Shown piece by piece: positions 50,618 through 59,483 of a stretch of DNA of 64,000 bases (position 1 is the first letter of the stretch; each line of letters begins with the position of its first letter). The DNA is taken from the NCBI GenBank assembly GCA_001874335.1, contig MPDE01000004.1, forward strand, positions 1-64,000, read 5' to 3'. The notes beneath the pieces were generated by a model that saw only the letters and a list, made by a program, of their open reading frames with translations, did no database searches and was not told the origin of the DNA. The translations under genes were made by a program, and so were the position numbers. This stretch comes from Bacteroidetes bacterium MedPE-SWsnd-G2 (GTDB lineage Bacteria > Bacteroidota > Bacteroidia > Flavobacteriales > Flavobacteriaceae).

Positions 50618-50983
50618 CTACCTTACGAGGTGCATGCCTAAAAACACAGCCAAAAAACCAAGAACAAAACTTCCTATCGTATAAATAGCAAAACTGGCAA
50701 AATCACCAGACTTTAGAAACACATGGTTTTCATAAGCAAATGTTGAAAAGGTGGTAAATCCACCACAAAACCCGGTCGCTAATAATAAGGTTTGATTTTG
50801 AGACAAGGATTCGTTTTTTGCAGCCAGGCCTAATATCACACCTATCAAGAGGCTACCCAGTACATTTGCAGCAAAGGTACCATAGGGAATTCCCGATTCA
50901 GTGCTATTTAATGCTTTACCGATTAAAAATCGTAAAACGCTTCCGAAGCCTCCACCAATAAATACAAGTAAAAGTTGTTTCAT
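50618..50983 (-). CDS. crcB: Fluoride efflux channel CrcB/Fluc
   Basis: 121 residues with four membrane helices. Signature motifs are VFIGGGFGSVLRFLIGK (N-terminal GG..R), NVLGSLLIGVILG (the conserved Asn) and GFCGGFTTFSTFAYE (the FxxFSTF fluoride track). It functions as a dual-topology dimer that lets cytoplasmic fluoride escape. No fluoride riboswitch is visible upstream; the start codon lies directly at the end of the SRPBCC gene, so it is co-transcribed with it. Confidence 0.95.
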   Translation of the reverse strand: MKQLLLVFIGGGFGSVLRFLIGKALNSTESGIPYGTFAANVLGSLLIGVILGLAAKNESLSQNQTLLLATGFCGGFTTFSTFAYENHVFLKSGDFASFAIYTIGSFVLGFLAVFLGMHLVR

Positions 50984-52006
50984 TTAGTCTTTTATTGGTA
51001 CATAAATTACCGTTTCCCAATTTGCTGGGTTAGGGACAAGTGCTGGATCTGTAGTGTAAATTTCAAAGGGATCAATATCAGCCGTTACTATATTTTGAGT
51101 TTTAATATATGCAAGTGTTTCTGCCCATGCTTGAGATAAATTTGTGTAGTTACCATGAAGTACAGTCATTACGGCTTTTGTGTTAGGAATAAATCCGCAT
51201 AAAACTTCACTATCAGCAGAGGTTTCAATTTTGTTCTGAACCGGAAGACCATTACTCATGATTACGTTTCCATTTTCCATGTCCATAGTGTGGTAAACAG
51301 TTAGCGGCATACCAATAGGAGCGACGCCATTCTGACCCATATATCCCATTACAGCTCCAAATTGCTGACCCATTTTTAAACTTATATTGTCAGATGCTGC
51401 CGATGTTGTTTTATACATATAATAGCCACCTCCATAGGTTGTGATTCCTTTTATTTCAATGTTAAACTGACTCATGCTTTTTAGTATTAGTTGATCAAGG
51501 TTTTCTAAACTTCGTTCGTATTCTGGACCTATATTCTTTTCAGCACCTCCACTTATAGCTAAAATTGCTTTGAATGTGAATGGTAAATCATTACCATTTA
51601 TTGACCAGGTTACATTCGTGCCTCCTTGCTTATCGTCACTAAAATCCCAATGTATTTTTGATGGAGGGAAATCTCCAAAAATCATTTCCTGATCAAGGCT
51701 TACATTTTTTTCAACCGCGGTAGTAGTCATTTTGCCTTCACCATCTTTGTTGACCCAAGAATAGGAAGCGTTTAAACCTTTAGTAACCTCACCCATTGTC
51801 AATTGTATCTCAGGGTCAGATTGTATCCAGCTCGACCAATCTTTCCAATGTTCTAAGTTTGAAACTTCGTTAAATACTACTGTTACTGGAGCTTTAATAG
51901 TTTTACTTCTGGAGACTTCAAAAGTATTAGGTTGTACACCGACGTAGATGGCAGATGCAATAAATAAAAAGAGGAGAATAAAAAGAAGGTATTTAAGAGC
52001 TTTCAT
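50984..52006 (-). CDS. SRPBCC (polyketide-cyclase-like) plus GyrI-like effector-binding protein
   Basis: 340 residues. An N-terminal membrane helix (~5-22) is followed by an SRPBCC/START-like lipid-binding fold (~30-175; SKTIKAPVTVVFNEVSNLEHWKDWSSW, YSWVNKDGEGKMTT, VTWSINGNDLPF), then a GyrI-like/BacR effector-binding domain (~185-340; KTTSAASDNISLKMGQQFGAVMGYM..., AVMTVLHGNYTNLSQAWAETLAYI, EIYTTDPALVPNPANWETVIYVPI). The domain order is common in Bacteroidota and suggests ligand sequestration or sensing; no DNA-binding part exists. Its stop abuts crcB. Confidence 0.85.
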   Translation of the reverse strand: MKALKYLLFILLFLFIASAIYVGVQPNTFEVSRSKTIKAPVTVVFNEVSNLEHWKDWSSWIQSDPEIQLTMGEVTKGLNASYSWVNKDGEGKMTTTAVEKNVSLDQEMIFGDFPPSKIHWDFSDDKQGGTNVTWSINGNDLPFTFKAILAISGGAEKNIGPEYERSLENLDQLILKSMSQFNIEIKGITTYGGGYYMYKTTSAASDNISLKMGQQFGAVMGYMGQNGVAPIGMPLTVYHTMDMENGNVIMSNGLPVQNKIETSADSEVLCGFIPNTKAVMTVLHGNYTNLSQAWAETLAYIKTQNIVTADIDPFEIYTTDPALVPNPANWETVIYVPIKD

Positions 52007-52097
52007 TAGTTGGTAGTTATTATTAATTCAAAGTTAATCAATTTTATCATTTATTTATAAATGTTACATTTGTGGGACAATAATTAAAACTTAAATA

Positions 52098-54137
52098 ATG
52101 AAACTAAAATCTATCTTAGGTGTTGCTTTAACAACCGCAATGATTATGTCTTGTGGTGAAGATAAAAAGCAAGATCCTGTTGTTGATACAGAGGTAAAAG
52201 AAGTTGCTGCATTTGATTACAATGTTGAACAATTTGCAGATATCAAAGTATTGAAATACCAAATTCCTGGTTGGGAAAATCTAACCTTGAAGGAGCAAAA
52301 ATTGGTATACTATTTAACGCAAGCTGGTTTAGCAGGTCGTGATATCATGTGGGATCAAAATTACCGACATAATTTAACGATTAGAAAAGCTTTAGAAAAT
52401 GTATACACAACTTATAGTGGTGATAAATCTTCTTCCGATTGGAATGAATTTGAGACCTATTTAAAGCGTGTTTGGTTTAGTAATGGTATTCATCATCATT
52501 ATTCTAATGATAAAATCAAACCAAAGTTTTCTTCAGAATATTTGAATTTATTATTAGCAGAAACTAATACTAAGTTAGAGGGTGAAGCTTTTGATGTTAT
52601 ATTTAATGATAAGGATGTTAAAAAGGTAAACTTGGCAAAAGGCGTGGATAATGTTGCTGTTTCAGCAATTAACTTTTACGGACCAAATGTTACAAATAAG
52701 GATGTAGAGACATTTTATGCAAATATGAAGTCTCCAAACCCAGAGAAGCCTTTATCTTATGGGTTAAACTCTCAATTAGTTAAGGAAAATGGTGAGCTAA
52801 AAGAAAGAGTTTATAAATCTGGTGGTTTATATGGTTCTGCAATTGACGAAATTGTAAAATGGTTAGAATTGGCTAAAGGTGTGGCTGAAAATAATGCTCA
52901 AGCAAACGCTTTAGAAATTCTTATTAAATACTATAATTCTGGTGATTTACAAATTTGGGATGATTACAACGTAGCTTGGACGGCTGCAACAGAAGGTAAT
53001 GTAGATTATATCAATAGTTTTATCGAAGTTTATAATGATCCTATGGGGTACAGAGGGTCATATGAGACTATAGTTCAAATTAAAGATTTTGACATGTCTA
53101 AGAAAATGGCTGTTTTATCTGAAAATGCACAATGGTTTGAAGATAACTCACCATTAATGGATGAGCATAAGAAAAAAGAGGTTGTAGGTGTAACGTATAA
53201 AGTTGTAAATGTAGCTGGTGAAGCAGGTGATGCGTCTCCAAGTACACCAATTGGTGTTAACTTACCAAATGCAAACTGGATTAGAGCTGCTGTAGGTAGT
53301 AAATCGGTGTCTTTAGGAAATATTATTCATTCTTATAATAATGCAGGAAGTTCTGGTCGATTAGCAGAATTTGTTCATGACGAAAAAGAATTGAATTTAG
53401 AAAAAGAGTATGGTCAATTAGGTGATAAATTACATACAGCATTACATGAGGTAATCGGGCATGCTTCTGGTCAATTAAACCCTGGAGTTGGTGAAACAAA
53501 AGAAACCCTTAAAAACTACGCTTCTACTTTAGAAGAAGGTCGTGCTGATTTAGTAGGACTATATTATTTATATAGCCCTAAATTACAAGAATTAGGCTTA
53601 GTAGAAGATTGGCAAGCTGTTGGTATGGCTGCTTATGATGGTTACATTAGAAACGGATTGTTAAGTCAGTTAATTAGATTAAACTTAGGTGATGACGTTG
53701 AAGAAGCGCATATGAGAAACAGACAATGGGTTTCTGCTTGGGTTTATGAAAAAGGTATGAAGGATAACATCATTGAAAGAGTAAATCGTGATAACAAAAC
53801 GTATTACAATATTAATGATTATGATAAGTTAAGAGAGCTTTTTGGTGAGTTATTAAGAGAAACTCAAAGAATTAAATCTGAAGGTGATTTTGAAGCTGTA
53901 GAGGCTTTAGTAGAAGGATACGGTGTGAAAGTTGACCAAAACATTCACAAAGAAGTATTAGATAGAAATGCTCAATTTACATCTGCACCTTACAGTGGTT
54001 TCGTAAACCCAGTATTAGTTCCAGAAACTGATGCAAGTGGAGAGATTACTGCAATTAAAGTTACTCAGCCAGAAGGATTTCCTGAGCAAATGTTAATGTA
54101 TAGTAGTAAATATAATTTCTTACCAGAAGTGAACTAA
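52098..54137 (+). CDS. Dipeptidyl-peptidase III family (M49) lipoprotein
   Basis: 679 residues. The lipoprotein signal MKLKSILGVALTTAMIMSCG has Cys19. The M49 zinc motif is LHEVIGHASGQLNP (His450, Glu451, His455), the six-residue HExxxH form unique to this family, and the third ligand lies in LEEGRADLVGLYYL (Glu479/480), close to the EECRAE consensus with Gly for Cys. M49 enzymes release dipeptides from oligopeptides. The bacterial family normally is cytoplasmic or periplasmic; here it is predicted to be lipid-anchored. TACATTTG at 52065-52072 is a -7 element. It has its own terminator. Confidence 0.93.
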   Translation: MKLKSILGVALTTAMIMSCGEDKKQDPVVDTEVKEVAAFDYNVEQFADIKVLKYQIPGWENLTLKEQKLVYYLTQAGLAGRDIMWDQNYRHNLTIRKALENVYTTYSGDKSSSDWNEFETYLKRVWFSNGIHHHYSNDKIKPKFSSEYLNLLLAETNTKLEGEAFDVIFNDKDVKKVNLAKGVDNVAVSAINFYGPNVTNKDVETFYANMKSPNPEKPLSYGLNSQLVKENGELKERVYKSGGLYGSAIDEIVKWLELAKGVAENNAQANALEILIKYYNSGDLQIWDDYNVAWTAATEGNVDYINSFIEVYNDPMGYRGSYETIVQIKDFDMSKKMAVLSENAQWFEDNSPLMDEHKKKEVVGVTYKVVNVAGEAGDASPSTPIGVNLPNANWIRAAVGSKSVSLGNIIHSYNNAGSSGRLAEFVHDEKELNLEKEYGQLGDKLHTALHEVIGHASGQLNPGVGETKETLKNYASTLEEGRADLVGLYYLYSPKLQELGLVEDWQAVGMAAYDGYIRNGLLSQLIRLNLGDDVEEAHMRNRQWVSAWVYEKGMKDNIIERVNRDNKTYYNINDYDKLRELFGELLRETQRIKSEGDFEAVEALVEGYGVKVDQNIHKEVLDRNAQFTSAPYSGFVNPVLVPETDASGEITAIKVTQPEGFPEQMLMYSSKYNFLPEVN

Positions 54138-54157
54138 ACTTTAAGGTTATAAACTAA

Positions 54158-54189
54158 AAAAGCAGATCAATTTTGATCTGCTTTTTTTA
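54158..54189. terminator. Terminator of the M49 peptidase gene (bidirectional)
   Basis: The stem AAAAGCAGATCAA/TTGATCTGCTTTT with a minimal loop and a T run, between converging genes. Confidence 0.9.
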
Positions 54190-54205
54190 TGATGTAAAAT
54201 GAGGT

Positions 54206-54391
54206 TTAAACAAAAATAAACTTTATTGCCACTATCATTAATATAAACCCGATAAAGCCTAAAAGCACCCATGCAGACCCTTTAAAATGTTTTTTGTGCA
54301 CATTAATATCTTTACGATACATGAAGTATATTATGATTGCAAATGCAATAGCAAATAAAATTCCAAAGGTAATTTGACCGTTTGAAAACAT
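54206..54391 (-). CDS. Two-helix small membrane protein, 61 aa
   Basis: 61 residues: MFSNGQITFGILFAIAFAIII is the first membrane helix (~8-25), FMYRKDINVHKKHFKGS a basic loop, then a second helix (~40-60) ending VAIKFIFV. The positive loop implies both ends are outside. The pattern is typical of a conserved flavobacterial small membrane protein with no assigned function. It stands alone, with its own terminator shared with the M49 gene. Confidence 0.75.
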   Translation of the reverse strand: MFSNGQITFGILFAIAFAIIIYFMYRKDINVHKKHFKGSAWVLLGFIGFILMIVAIKFIFV

Positions 54392-54516
54392 GATTTTTAA
54401 TTTAAAAATTTAAAGACAACAAAGTTAAACATCAAATGTTAGAAATAGATTAGTTTTTCTTTTATTATTTCCTTAAAATTGAACGACTATAAAAGATTAA
54501 ATTCAACCTTTACAAT

Positions 54517-54903
54517 ATGAAAAATAAAATAGAAGCAGTAAAAGCATTTCACACGGCATATAAATTAGGATATAAGGATACACCTAAAGCAAGTTTGGGT
54601 TTAGAGAAGAATATGTTGCGTTATAAATTAATGCGTGAAGAAAATGAGGAATATCTTGAAGCTGCTAATAATGACGATTTGGTTGAGATTGCAGATGCTC
54701 TTGGAGATATGCTGTACATTTTGTGTGGTACAATTATAGAGCACGGGTTGCAGGATAAAATAGAAGAAGTGTTTGAAGAAATACAACGTAGCAATATGAG
54801 TAAATTAGGGGCAGATGGTGAGCCAATTTACCGCGAGGACGGCAAAGTGCTAAAAGGACCAAATTATTTCAAACCAAATATTGGGAAAATATTAGAAGAT
54901 TAA
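54517..54903 (+). CDS. MazG-like nucleoside triphosphate pyrophosphohydrolase
   Basis: 128 residues. The all-alpha NTP-PPase metal motif is present: LMREENEEYLEAANNDDLVEIADALGDMLYILCG, i.e. EENxE followed by ExxD at the usual spacing. After this comes IEEVFEEIQRSNMSKLGADGEPIYREDGKVLKGPNY, typical of the phage/bacterial PRA-PH-like 'YP_001813558' group. These enzymes cleave (deoxy)NTPs to NMP and pyrophosphate, often to remove damaged nucleotides. The exact substrate is unknown. Single gene with its own terminator. Confidence 0.88.
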   Translation: MKNKIEAVKAFHTAYKLGYKDTPKASLGLEKNMLRYKLMREENEEYLEAANNDDLVEIADALGDMLYILCGTIIEHGLQDKIEEVFEEIQRSNMSKLGADGEPIYREDGKVLKGPNYFKPNIGKILED

Positions 54904-54917
54904 TATATAAACTAAAA

Positions 54918-54942
54918 AAAGAGCCAAAAGGCTCTTTTTTTT
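54918..54942. terminator. Terminator between the MazG-like gene and ilvE
   Basis: The stem GAGCC/GGCTC, extended by AAA/TTT pairs, with loop AAAA and eight T residues, between converging genes. Confidence 0.85.
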
Positions 54943-56014
54943 ATTTTACTTCATATCTCCAACTGTGTGGATCATCTCCAGTATTATGTTGAATGTTTAA
55001 CATGCGTTCTTTCAATCTTGAAGAATAGGAATTTTTGTCTAATTCAGGTAGTGTGAATGTTTTTTCACCGTGTTCAAAACTTGATACTGGGCTAATCACA
55101 GCTGCCGTACCAGTTCCAAAAATTTCCTTTAATTCTCCCTTCTCAGAAGCCGTTTTAATTTCAGCTACACTAATTCGTCTAACCTCTGTTGTGATACCCA
55201 TATCTTCTGCTAATTGTAAAATACTTTTACGAGTAACACCATCTAAAATACGGTCGTTATTTGGAGCTGTAACCAATTTATCTCCAATTCTAAAGAAAAT
55301 ATTCATGGTTCCAGCTTCCTCAAGATATTCATGAGTATCAGCGTCAGTCCAAATTATTTGCTGTAATCCTTTTTTCATTGCTAATGAAGTTGGATAAAAT
55401 TGAGCAGCATAATTTCCTGCCGCCTTAGCATATCCCACACCTCCATTTGCAGAACGACTAAATTGTTCAGCGATTAAAACCTTTACCGTACCGGTATAGT
55501 ATGCTTTTGCAGGCGAGCAAATAATCATAAATCTATATGCTTCAGAAGGAGAAGCGGCGATAGCAGGTTCGATTGCTATGACAAAAGGTCTAATATATAA
55601 TGAATTGCCTTTCCCTTTTTGGATCCAGGCAGAGTCCAATTTTAAAAGTTCAGTTAAGCCTTCAAAAAAATAGTTTTCTGGAAATTCAGGAATAGCCAAA
55701 CGTGCCGCCGATGTATTGATACGCTTCTGATTTTCATCTGGGCGAAACAAAAACACTCGGTCATCGTCATCTTTATAAGCTTTCATTCCTTCAAAAACCG
55801 CCTGACCATAATGAAAAACTCGAGCCGAAGGCTCAATACTCATCGGTTGGTAAGGCACAATTTTTGGTTGTTGCCAAGCTCCATTTTCAAAATCACACAT
55901 AAACATGTGATCTGTAAATGTTTTTCCGAAATTTAAGTTGTCAAAATCGACAGCATCAATTTTAGAAGTTGAAGCTTTTTCTATATGTAAATTAGTATTA
56001 TTTATTGGGTTCAT
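54941..56014 (-). CDS. ilvE: Branched-chain amino acid aminotransferase
   Basis: 357 residues from ATG 56014 (MNPINNTNLHIEKASTSK); an in-frame ATG at 56047 adds 11 residues and is less likely, though not excluded. Fold IV PLP enzyme of the 'long' BCAT class: FENGAWQQPKIVPYQPMSIEPSARVFHYGQAVFEGMKAYKD, GGVGYAKAAGNYAAQF (catalytic Lys), DADTHEYLEEAGTMNIFFRI, DGVTRKSILQLAEDMG and IFGTGTAAVISPV. It interconverts Leu/Ile/Val with their keto acids. Stand-alone. Confidence 0.94.
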   Translation of the reverse strand: MNPINNTNLHIEKASTSKIDAVDFDNLNFGKTFTDHMFMCDFENGAWQQPKIVPYQPMSIEPSARVFHYGQAVFEGMKAYKDDDDRVFLFRPDENQKRINTSAARLAIPEFPENYFFEGLTELLKLDSAWIQKGKGNSLYIRPFVIAIEPAIAASPSEAYRFMIICSPAKAYYTGTVKVLIAEQFSRSANGGVGYAKAAGNYAAQFYPTSLAMKKGLQQIIWTDADTHEYLEEAGTMNIFFRIGDKLVTAPNNDRILDGVTRKSILQLAEDMGITTEVRRISVAEIKTASEKGELKEIFGTGTAAVISPVSSFEHGEKTFTLPELDKNSYSSRLKERMLNIQHNTGDDPHSWRYEVK

Positions 56015-56132
56015 TGGAAAAATTATTTCTTCTGCAAAATTACTCAATTTAACACGTTTAAAAAATAGAATAAAAGTTTTAAATGTGGTATATTTAGGGT
56101 TATCTAAAAATCAACTGAATATTCAATAAATT

Positions 56133-56636
56133 ATGAGAAAAATTGCACTTTCATTACTTGCTATTGTGAGCTTAATGGCTTGTAAAAACGAAAAGAAAAC
56201 TACCGAAACACAAGATGAGGTTGTTCAAGAGGTAAGCTATATGTCTTTTGGAGAAGAAATTACAGATCAGGACGTAGTTTCTGCTGCTGACTTAAAATCA
56301 ACTTATGGGAAATTAGCAGCTGGAGATACTTTAACTGTTAAGGCTAAGGCCAAGGTTAAAGAAGTATGCCAAGTAAAAGGGTGTTGGATGATGTTAGATA
56401 TTAATGCAGATGAGGATGTTAGGGTTAAATTTAAAGACTACGGTTTTTTTATGCCTAAAAATATTTCTGGTCAGGAAGTAATTGTTCATGGTAAAGCTTA
56501 TGTAAATGAAGTTTCTGTAGAAGAACAACGTCATTATGCAGAAGATGCAGGTAAAACTGAAGAAGAAGTATTGGCTATTACTGAGGCTAAGAAAACAATG
56601 TCATTTTTAGCTGATGGCGTGTTATTAGTAGAATAA
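56133..56636 (+). CDS. DUF4920 family lipoprotein
   Basis: 167 residues. The lipobox LMAC gives Cys17. DUF4920 features are MSFGEEITDQDVVSAADLKSTYGKLAAGDTLTVKAKAKVKEVCQVKGCWMMLDINADEDVRVKFKDYGFFMPKN. The two Cys in CQVKGCWM are a possible metal or redox site. The domain resembles an OB-fold. It is often near haem or copper proteins in Bacteroidota. Its stop codon overlaps the ATG of the next gene by 1 nt, so the two lipoproteins are co-translated. Confidence 0.9.
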   Translation: MRKIALSLLAIVSLMACKNEKKTTETQDEVVQEVSYMSFGEEITDQDVVSAADLKSTYGKLAAGDTLTVKAKAKVKEVCQVKGCWMMLDINADEDVRVKFKDYGFFMPKNISGQEVIVHGKAYVNEVSVEEQRHYAEDAGKTEEEVLAITEAKKTMSFLADGVLLVE

Positions 56637-57070
56637 TGAAAATACTTTATTCTGTATTAGCAATTTGTTTTTTGTTTTTAGGATGTCAAGAAAAAGAACC
56701 TAAAAAAGTAGCAAAAGCAAAAAAAGTGTACGATTTGTACCAGCCTTCAGAAATGGCTCTTCTAATGGATAGCATGTATAAGTACAACATGCAATTAAAG
56801 GAAGAAATCATGAAAGGGAAAATTCCTGAGCACATGCCAATGGAATTTTTGAAAATCCATTCTGCCGAATTTACCAAGGGTAAATCGAGAAATGAAACCT
56901 TTAATAGTTTTTCTAAATTATTTTTACAGCAACAAGAAACCATTTATGATACAACTTCTACTTTAAGTGTGTCAGATCGGTTTAACGCTACTGTAAATGT
57001 TTGTGTAGCTTGTCACACGACAGAATGCACAGGGCCAATTCCTAAAATAAACAAACTATTAATAAAATAA
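56636..57070 (+). CDS. Lipoprotein with a single haem-c (CxxCH) motif
   Basis: 144 residues. Signal MKILYSVLAICFLFLGCQEK with Cys17. A helical, Lys/Met-rich body (~35-110: MALLMDSMYKYNMQLKEEIMKGKIPEHMPMEFLKIHSAEFT) is followed by NVCVACHTTECTGPIPKINKLL, where CVACH is a haem-c binding site near the C-terminus, as in cytochrome c-prime-like (four-helix) proteins. The Cys of TTEC could be a further ligand or thiol. It is translationally coupled to DUF4920. It is probably a periplasmic electron-transfer or gas-binding haem protein, which is inference. Confidence 0.75.
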   Translation: MKILYSVLAICFLFLGCQEKEPKKVAKAKKVYDLYQPSEMALLMDSMYKYNMQLKEEIMKGKIPEHMPMEFLKIHSAEFTKGKSRNETFNSFSKLFLQQQETIYDTTSTLSVSDRFNATVNVCVACHTTECTGPIPKINKLLIK

Positions 57071-57081
57071 TGTTCTAAGGC

Positions 57082-57759
57082 TTGAAACGGCAAATAATTA
57101 TAACTGCAGATGGTTCGACCACTATTCAAATTGAAGATTGGGATGAACAATATCATTCTGTGCATGGCGCCATTCAAGAAGCATATCATGTTTTTATCAA
57201 TGCTGGTTTACAGCCTTATTTAGAATTAAATCAACCCTCAAATCCAATTTCTATTTTAGAAATTGGATTTGGTACGGGGTTAAATGCGTTTATCACCGCT
57301 TTAGAAACCATTCCGCTTCAACAACAAATTTACTATCAAGGGGTGGAGGCCTATCCGGTAAATCAAAAAGAGATTTCTGCTTTAAATTATGAATCCCAAT
57401 TAAAGGATAAGTTTGTTTCAGGTGTTTTTGAAACTTTGCATTCTGGACCTTGGGAGATTCCATTTCAGATTTCTTCGGAGTTTAAAATGGAAAAAAAGCA
57501 AAAGTTCTTTTCTGAAATTGATAGCATATCAGAATTTGATCTTATTTATTTTGATGCTTTTGGAGCTCGAGTTCAACCTGAATTATGGGATGAAGCGATG
57601 TTTGAAAGGATGTTTAAAGCCTTAAAATCAAATGGTGTTTTGGTGACTTACTCAGCTAAGGGTAGTGTGAGAAGAGCAATGATTGCAGCTGGTTTTCAAG
57701 TAGAGAAATTACCTGGGCCTCCAGGTAAAAGGGAAATGTTGCGCGCCTTAAAAGGATAA
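57082..57759 (+). CDS. mnmD: tRNA 5-methylaminomethyl-2-thiouridine(34) methyltransferase MnmD
   Basis: 225 residues with a TTG start (57082), 11 nt after the previous stop; ATG at 57070 ends after two codons. It is the stand-alone methyltransferase half of MnmC: TADGSTTIQIEDWDEQYHSVHGAIQEAYHVFI, the SAM motif ILEIGFGTGLNAFITALE and YFDAFGARVQPELWDEAMF. It converts nm5s2U to mnm5s2U at the tRNA wobble base. The FAD-dependent MnmC oxidase half is absent, as in many Gram-positive and Bacteroidota species that make nm5 directly. Confidence 0.93.
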   Translation: MKRQIIITADGSTTIQIEDWDEQYHSVHGAIQEAYHVFINAGLQPYLELNQPSNPISILEIGFGTGLNAFITALETIPLQQQIYYQGVEAYPVNQKEISALNYESQLKDKFVSGVFETLHSGPWEIPFQISSEFKMEKKQKFFSEIDSISEFDLIYFDAFGARVQPELWDEAMFERMFKALKSNGVLVTYSAKGSVRRAMIAAGFQVEKLPGPPGKREMLRALKG

Positions 57760-57874
57760 ATTGAACCTTAAAAAAGTGTCTGTAATTTTAGCATTTTTTT
57801 AATGTTAAACCTAACCCAAAATGGCATTCTCCTGAATTGCTATTACCTATCTTTATTGTAAGAAAAAGAAAAAA

Positions 57875-58777
57875 ATGAAGGTTCTAATCACAGGTGCCAC
57901 AGGATTGGTAGGTCGAGAAATTGCGGAGCTGTGCTTTGATAAAGGAATTGAAGTACACTATCTAAGTACTTCAAAACATAAACTTAACGAGACTACAATA
58001 GGCAAAGGATTTTATTGGGACCCTCAATCTAATGTCATTGATGATGCTTGTTTTGAAGGCGTGTCTGCCATTATAAATCTAGCGGGCTCTTCAATAGCAA
58101 AACGCTGGACACCTTCCTATAAACAAAAAATTATTAGAAGTAGGATTGATGGTTTAAATTTGATTTATGACCGTTTAGAAAATATTTCTCATCAAGTTTC
58201 TAATATTATTTCTGCAAGTGCAATTGGTATATATCCAAGTTCACAAACCAAGTACTATGAAGAAGACGAAACTCAAAAAGCAAATTCCTTTTTAGGAACA
58301 GTTGTAGAACAATGGGAGTCGACGGTTCAGAAATTCTCAAATTTGGGATGCAAGGTGTCCATTGTTAGAATCGGACTTGTGTTATCCCAAAATGGAGGTG
58401 TATTTGAAAAAATGTCTAAGCCAATTTCATTAGGTGTAGGAGCGCCTTTTGGTGATGGTAAGCAATGGCAATCATGGATTCATGTTGAAGATTTGGCCGA
58501 TATTTTTCTTTTTGTACTTGAAAATAAAATCACGGGAGTTATTAATGGTGTAGCTCCTAATCCAGTTTCAAATTCAGAACTAACATCTGTAATTGCCAAG
58601 CAAATGGGGAAACCAATAATTCTTCCAAAGACGCCGAAATTTGCTATGCAGCTTGTTTTAGGAGAAATGCATCAGCTATTATTTGAAAGTCAAAGAGTGA
58701 GTTGTAAGCGCTTAGAATCACTTGGTTTTGTTTTTGAATATCATCATTTAGCTCCGGCTATTCATTCCCTTTTATAG
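57875..58777 (+). CDS. TIGR01777 family NAD-dependent epimerase/dehydratase-like protein (YfcH/SDR39U1)
   Basis: 300 residues. The Rossmann start MKVLITGATGLVGREIAELC has GxxGxxG. The SDR-like middle has ISASAIGIYPSS, VRIGLVLSQNGGVFEKM, QSWIHVEDLADIFLFVLEN and NGVAPNPVSNSELT. The C-terminal DUF1731 domain is ~245-300 (PKTPKFAMQLVLGEMHQLLFESQRVSCKRLESLGFVFEY). Bacterial YfcH-like proteins are uncharacterised; yeast and human homologues are also of unknown substrate. The catalytic Tyr/Lys pair is not in the canonical YxxxK form. Single gene. Confidence 0.9.
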   Translation: MKVLITGATGLVGREIAELCFDKGIEVHYLSTSKHKLNETTIGKGFYWDPQSNVIDDACFEGVSAIINLAGSSIAKRWTPSYKQKIIRSRIDGLNLIYDRLENISHQVSNIISASAIGIYPSSQTKYYEEDETQKANSFLGTVVEQWESTVQKFSNLGCKVSIVRIGLVLSQNGGVFEKMSKPISLGVGAPFGDGKQWQSWIHVEDLADIFLFVLENKITGVINGVAPNPVSNSELTSVIAKQMGKPIILPKTPKFAMQLVLGEMHQLLFESQRVSCKRLESLGFVFEYHHLAPAIHSLL

Positions 58778-58857
58778 GTCAGTTTAAAACATAGCTGAGT
58801 AATATTAAACGCCCTATTCATTGTATTACATTATTTCCTAAGAAATTCTGGTGACAT

Positions 58858-58890
58858 TTTGACATTTTTAGAATAATGGCAGTACTTTTG
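58858..58890 (+). promoter_or_regulatory. grpE-dnaJ promoter
   Basis: TTTG at 58858-58861, a 21-nt spacer and TACTTTTG at 58883-58890 fit the consensus. No CIRCE-type inverted repeat is visible, so HrcA control is not indicated. Confidence 0.7.
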
Positions 58891-58933
58891 CTTCCCAAAA
58901 TTGAAGTTTAAAAATTAGAGTACATATTATACC

Positions 58934-59476
58934 ATGAGTACAACAGACAATACAGAACATATCGATGTAAACGATGTGAATTCGGCAGCAGAAGAGCAAG
59001 TGAATAATGAAGTGCAAGAAGAAGTAAGCGTTGAAGAACAGCTGCAAAATGAAATAGCTAAAGAAAAAGACAAGTTTATGCGTTTGTTTGCAGAGTTTGA
59101 AAACTATAAAAAACGAACAAATAAAGAGCGTATCGATTTGTTTAAAACAGCTAGTGAAGATGTGATGAAGGCTTTACTTCCAATTATGGATGATTTTGAT
59201 AGAGCTTACATTGAAATATCAAAAACTGAAGAGAAAGAATTATTGAAAGGAGTGGAGTTAATTAAGAATAAATTATCTAACACTTTGGAGAATAAAGGCT
59301 TGACTTCTATTGAGTTATCGGCTGGAGATGCATTTAATGCAGATGACCACGAAGCTATTACTCAGATTCCGGCACCTACAGACGACCTTAAAGGAAAAAT
59401 TGTAGACGTAGTTGAGAAAGGATATAAATTAGGAGATAAAACAATTCGTTTTCCTAAAGTAGTAATAGGTAAATAA
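58934..59476 (+). CDS. grpE: Nucleotide exchange factor GrpE
   Basis: 180 residues. It accelerates ADP release from DnaK. The acidic N-terminal tail (~1-40; [20 protein letters not shown]) leads into the long helix [31 protein letters not shown] and the beta domain with [39 protein letters not shown] and [21 protein letters not shown], the GrpE signature. It is first in the grpE-dnaJ operon (8 nt before dnaJ) with a consensus promoter. Confidence 0.97.
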   Translation: MSTTDNTEHIDVNDVNSAAEEQVNNEVQEEVSVEEQLQNEIAKEKDKFMRLFAEFENYKKRTNKERIDLFKTASEDVMKALLPIMDDFDRAYIEISKTEEKELLKGVELIKNKLSNTLENKGLTSIELSAGDAFNADDHEAITQIPAPTDDLKGKIVDVVEKGYKLGDKTIRFPKVVIGK

Positions 59477-59483
59477 AAACAAG

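Noticed and set aside
50984-51010. Fluoride riboswitch upstream of crcB
   Set aside because: crcB starts directly at the end of the SRPBCC gene, leaving no room for the ~65-nt aptamer, and none is seen upstream of 52006.
58780-58933. CIRCE/HrcA operator upstream of grpE
   Set aside because: No TTAGCACTC-N9-GAGTGCTAA-like repeat exists in the promoter region.
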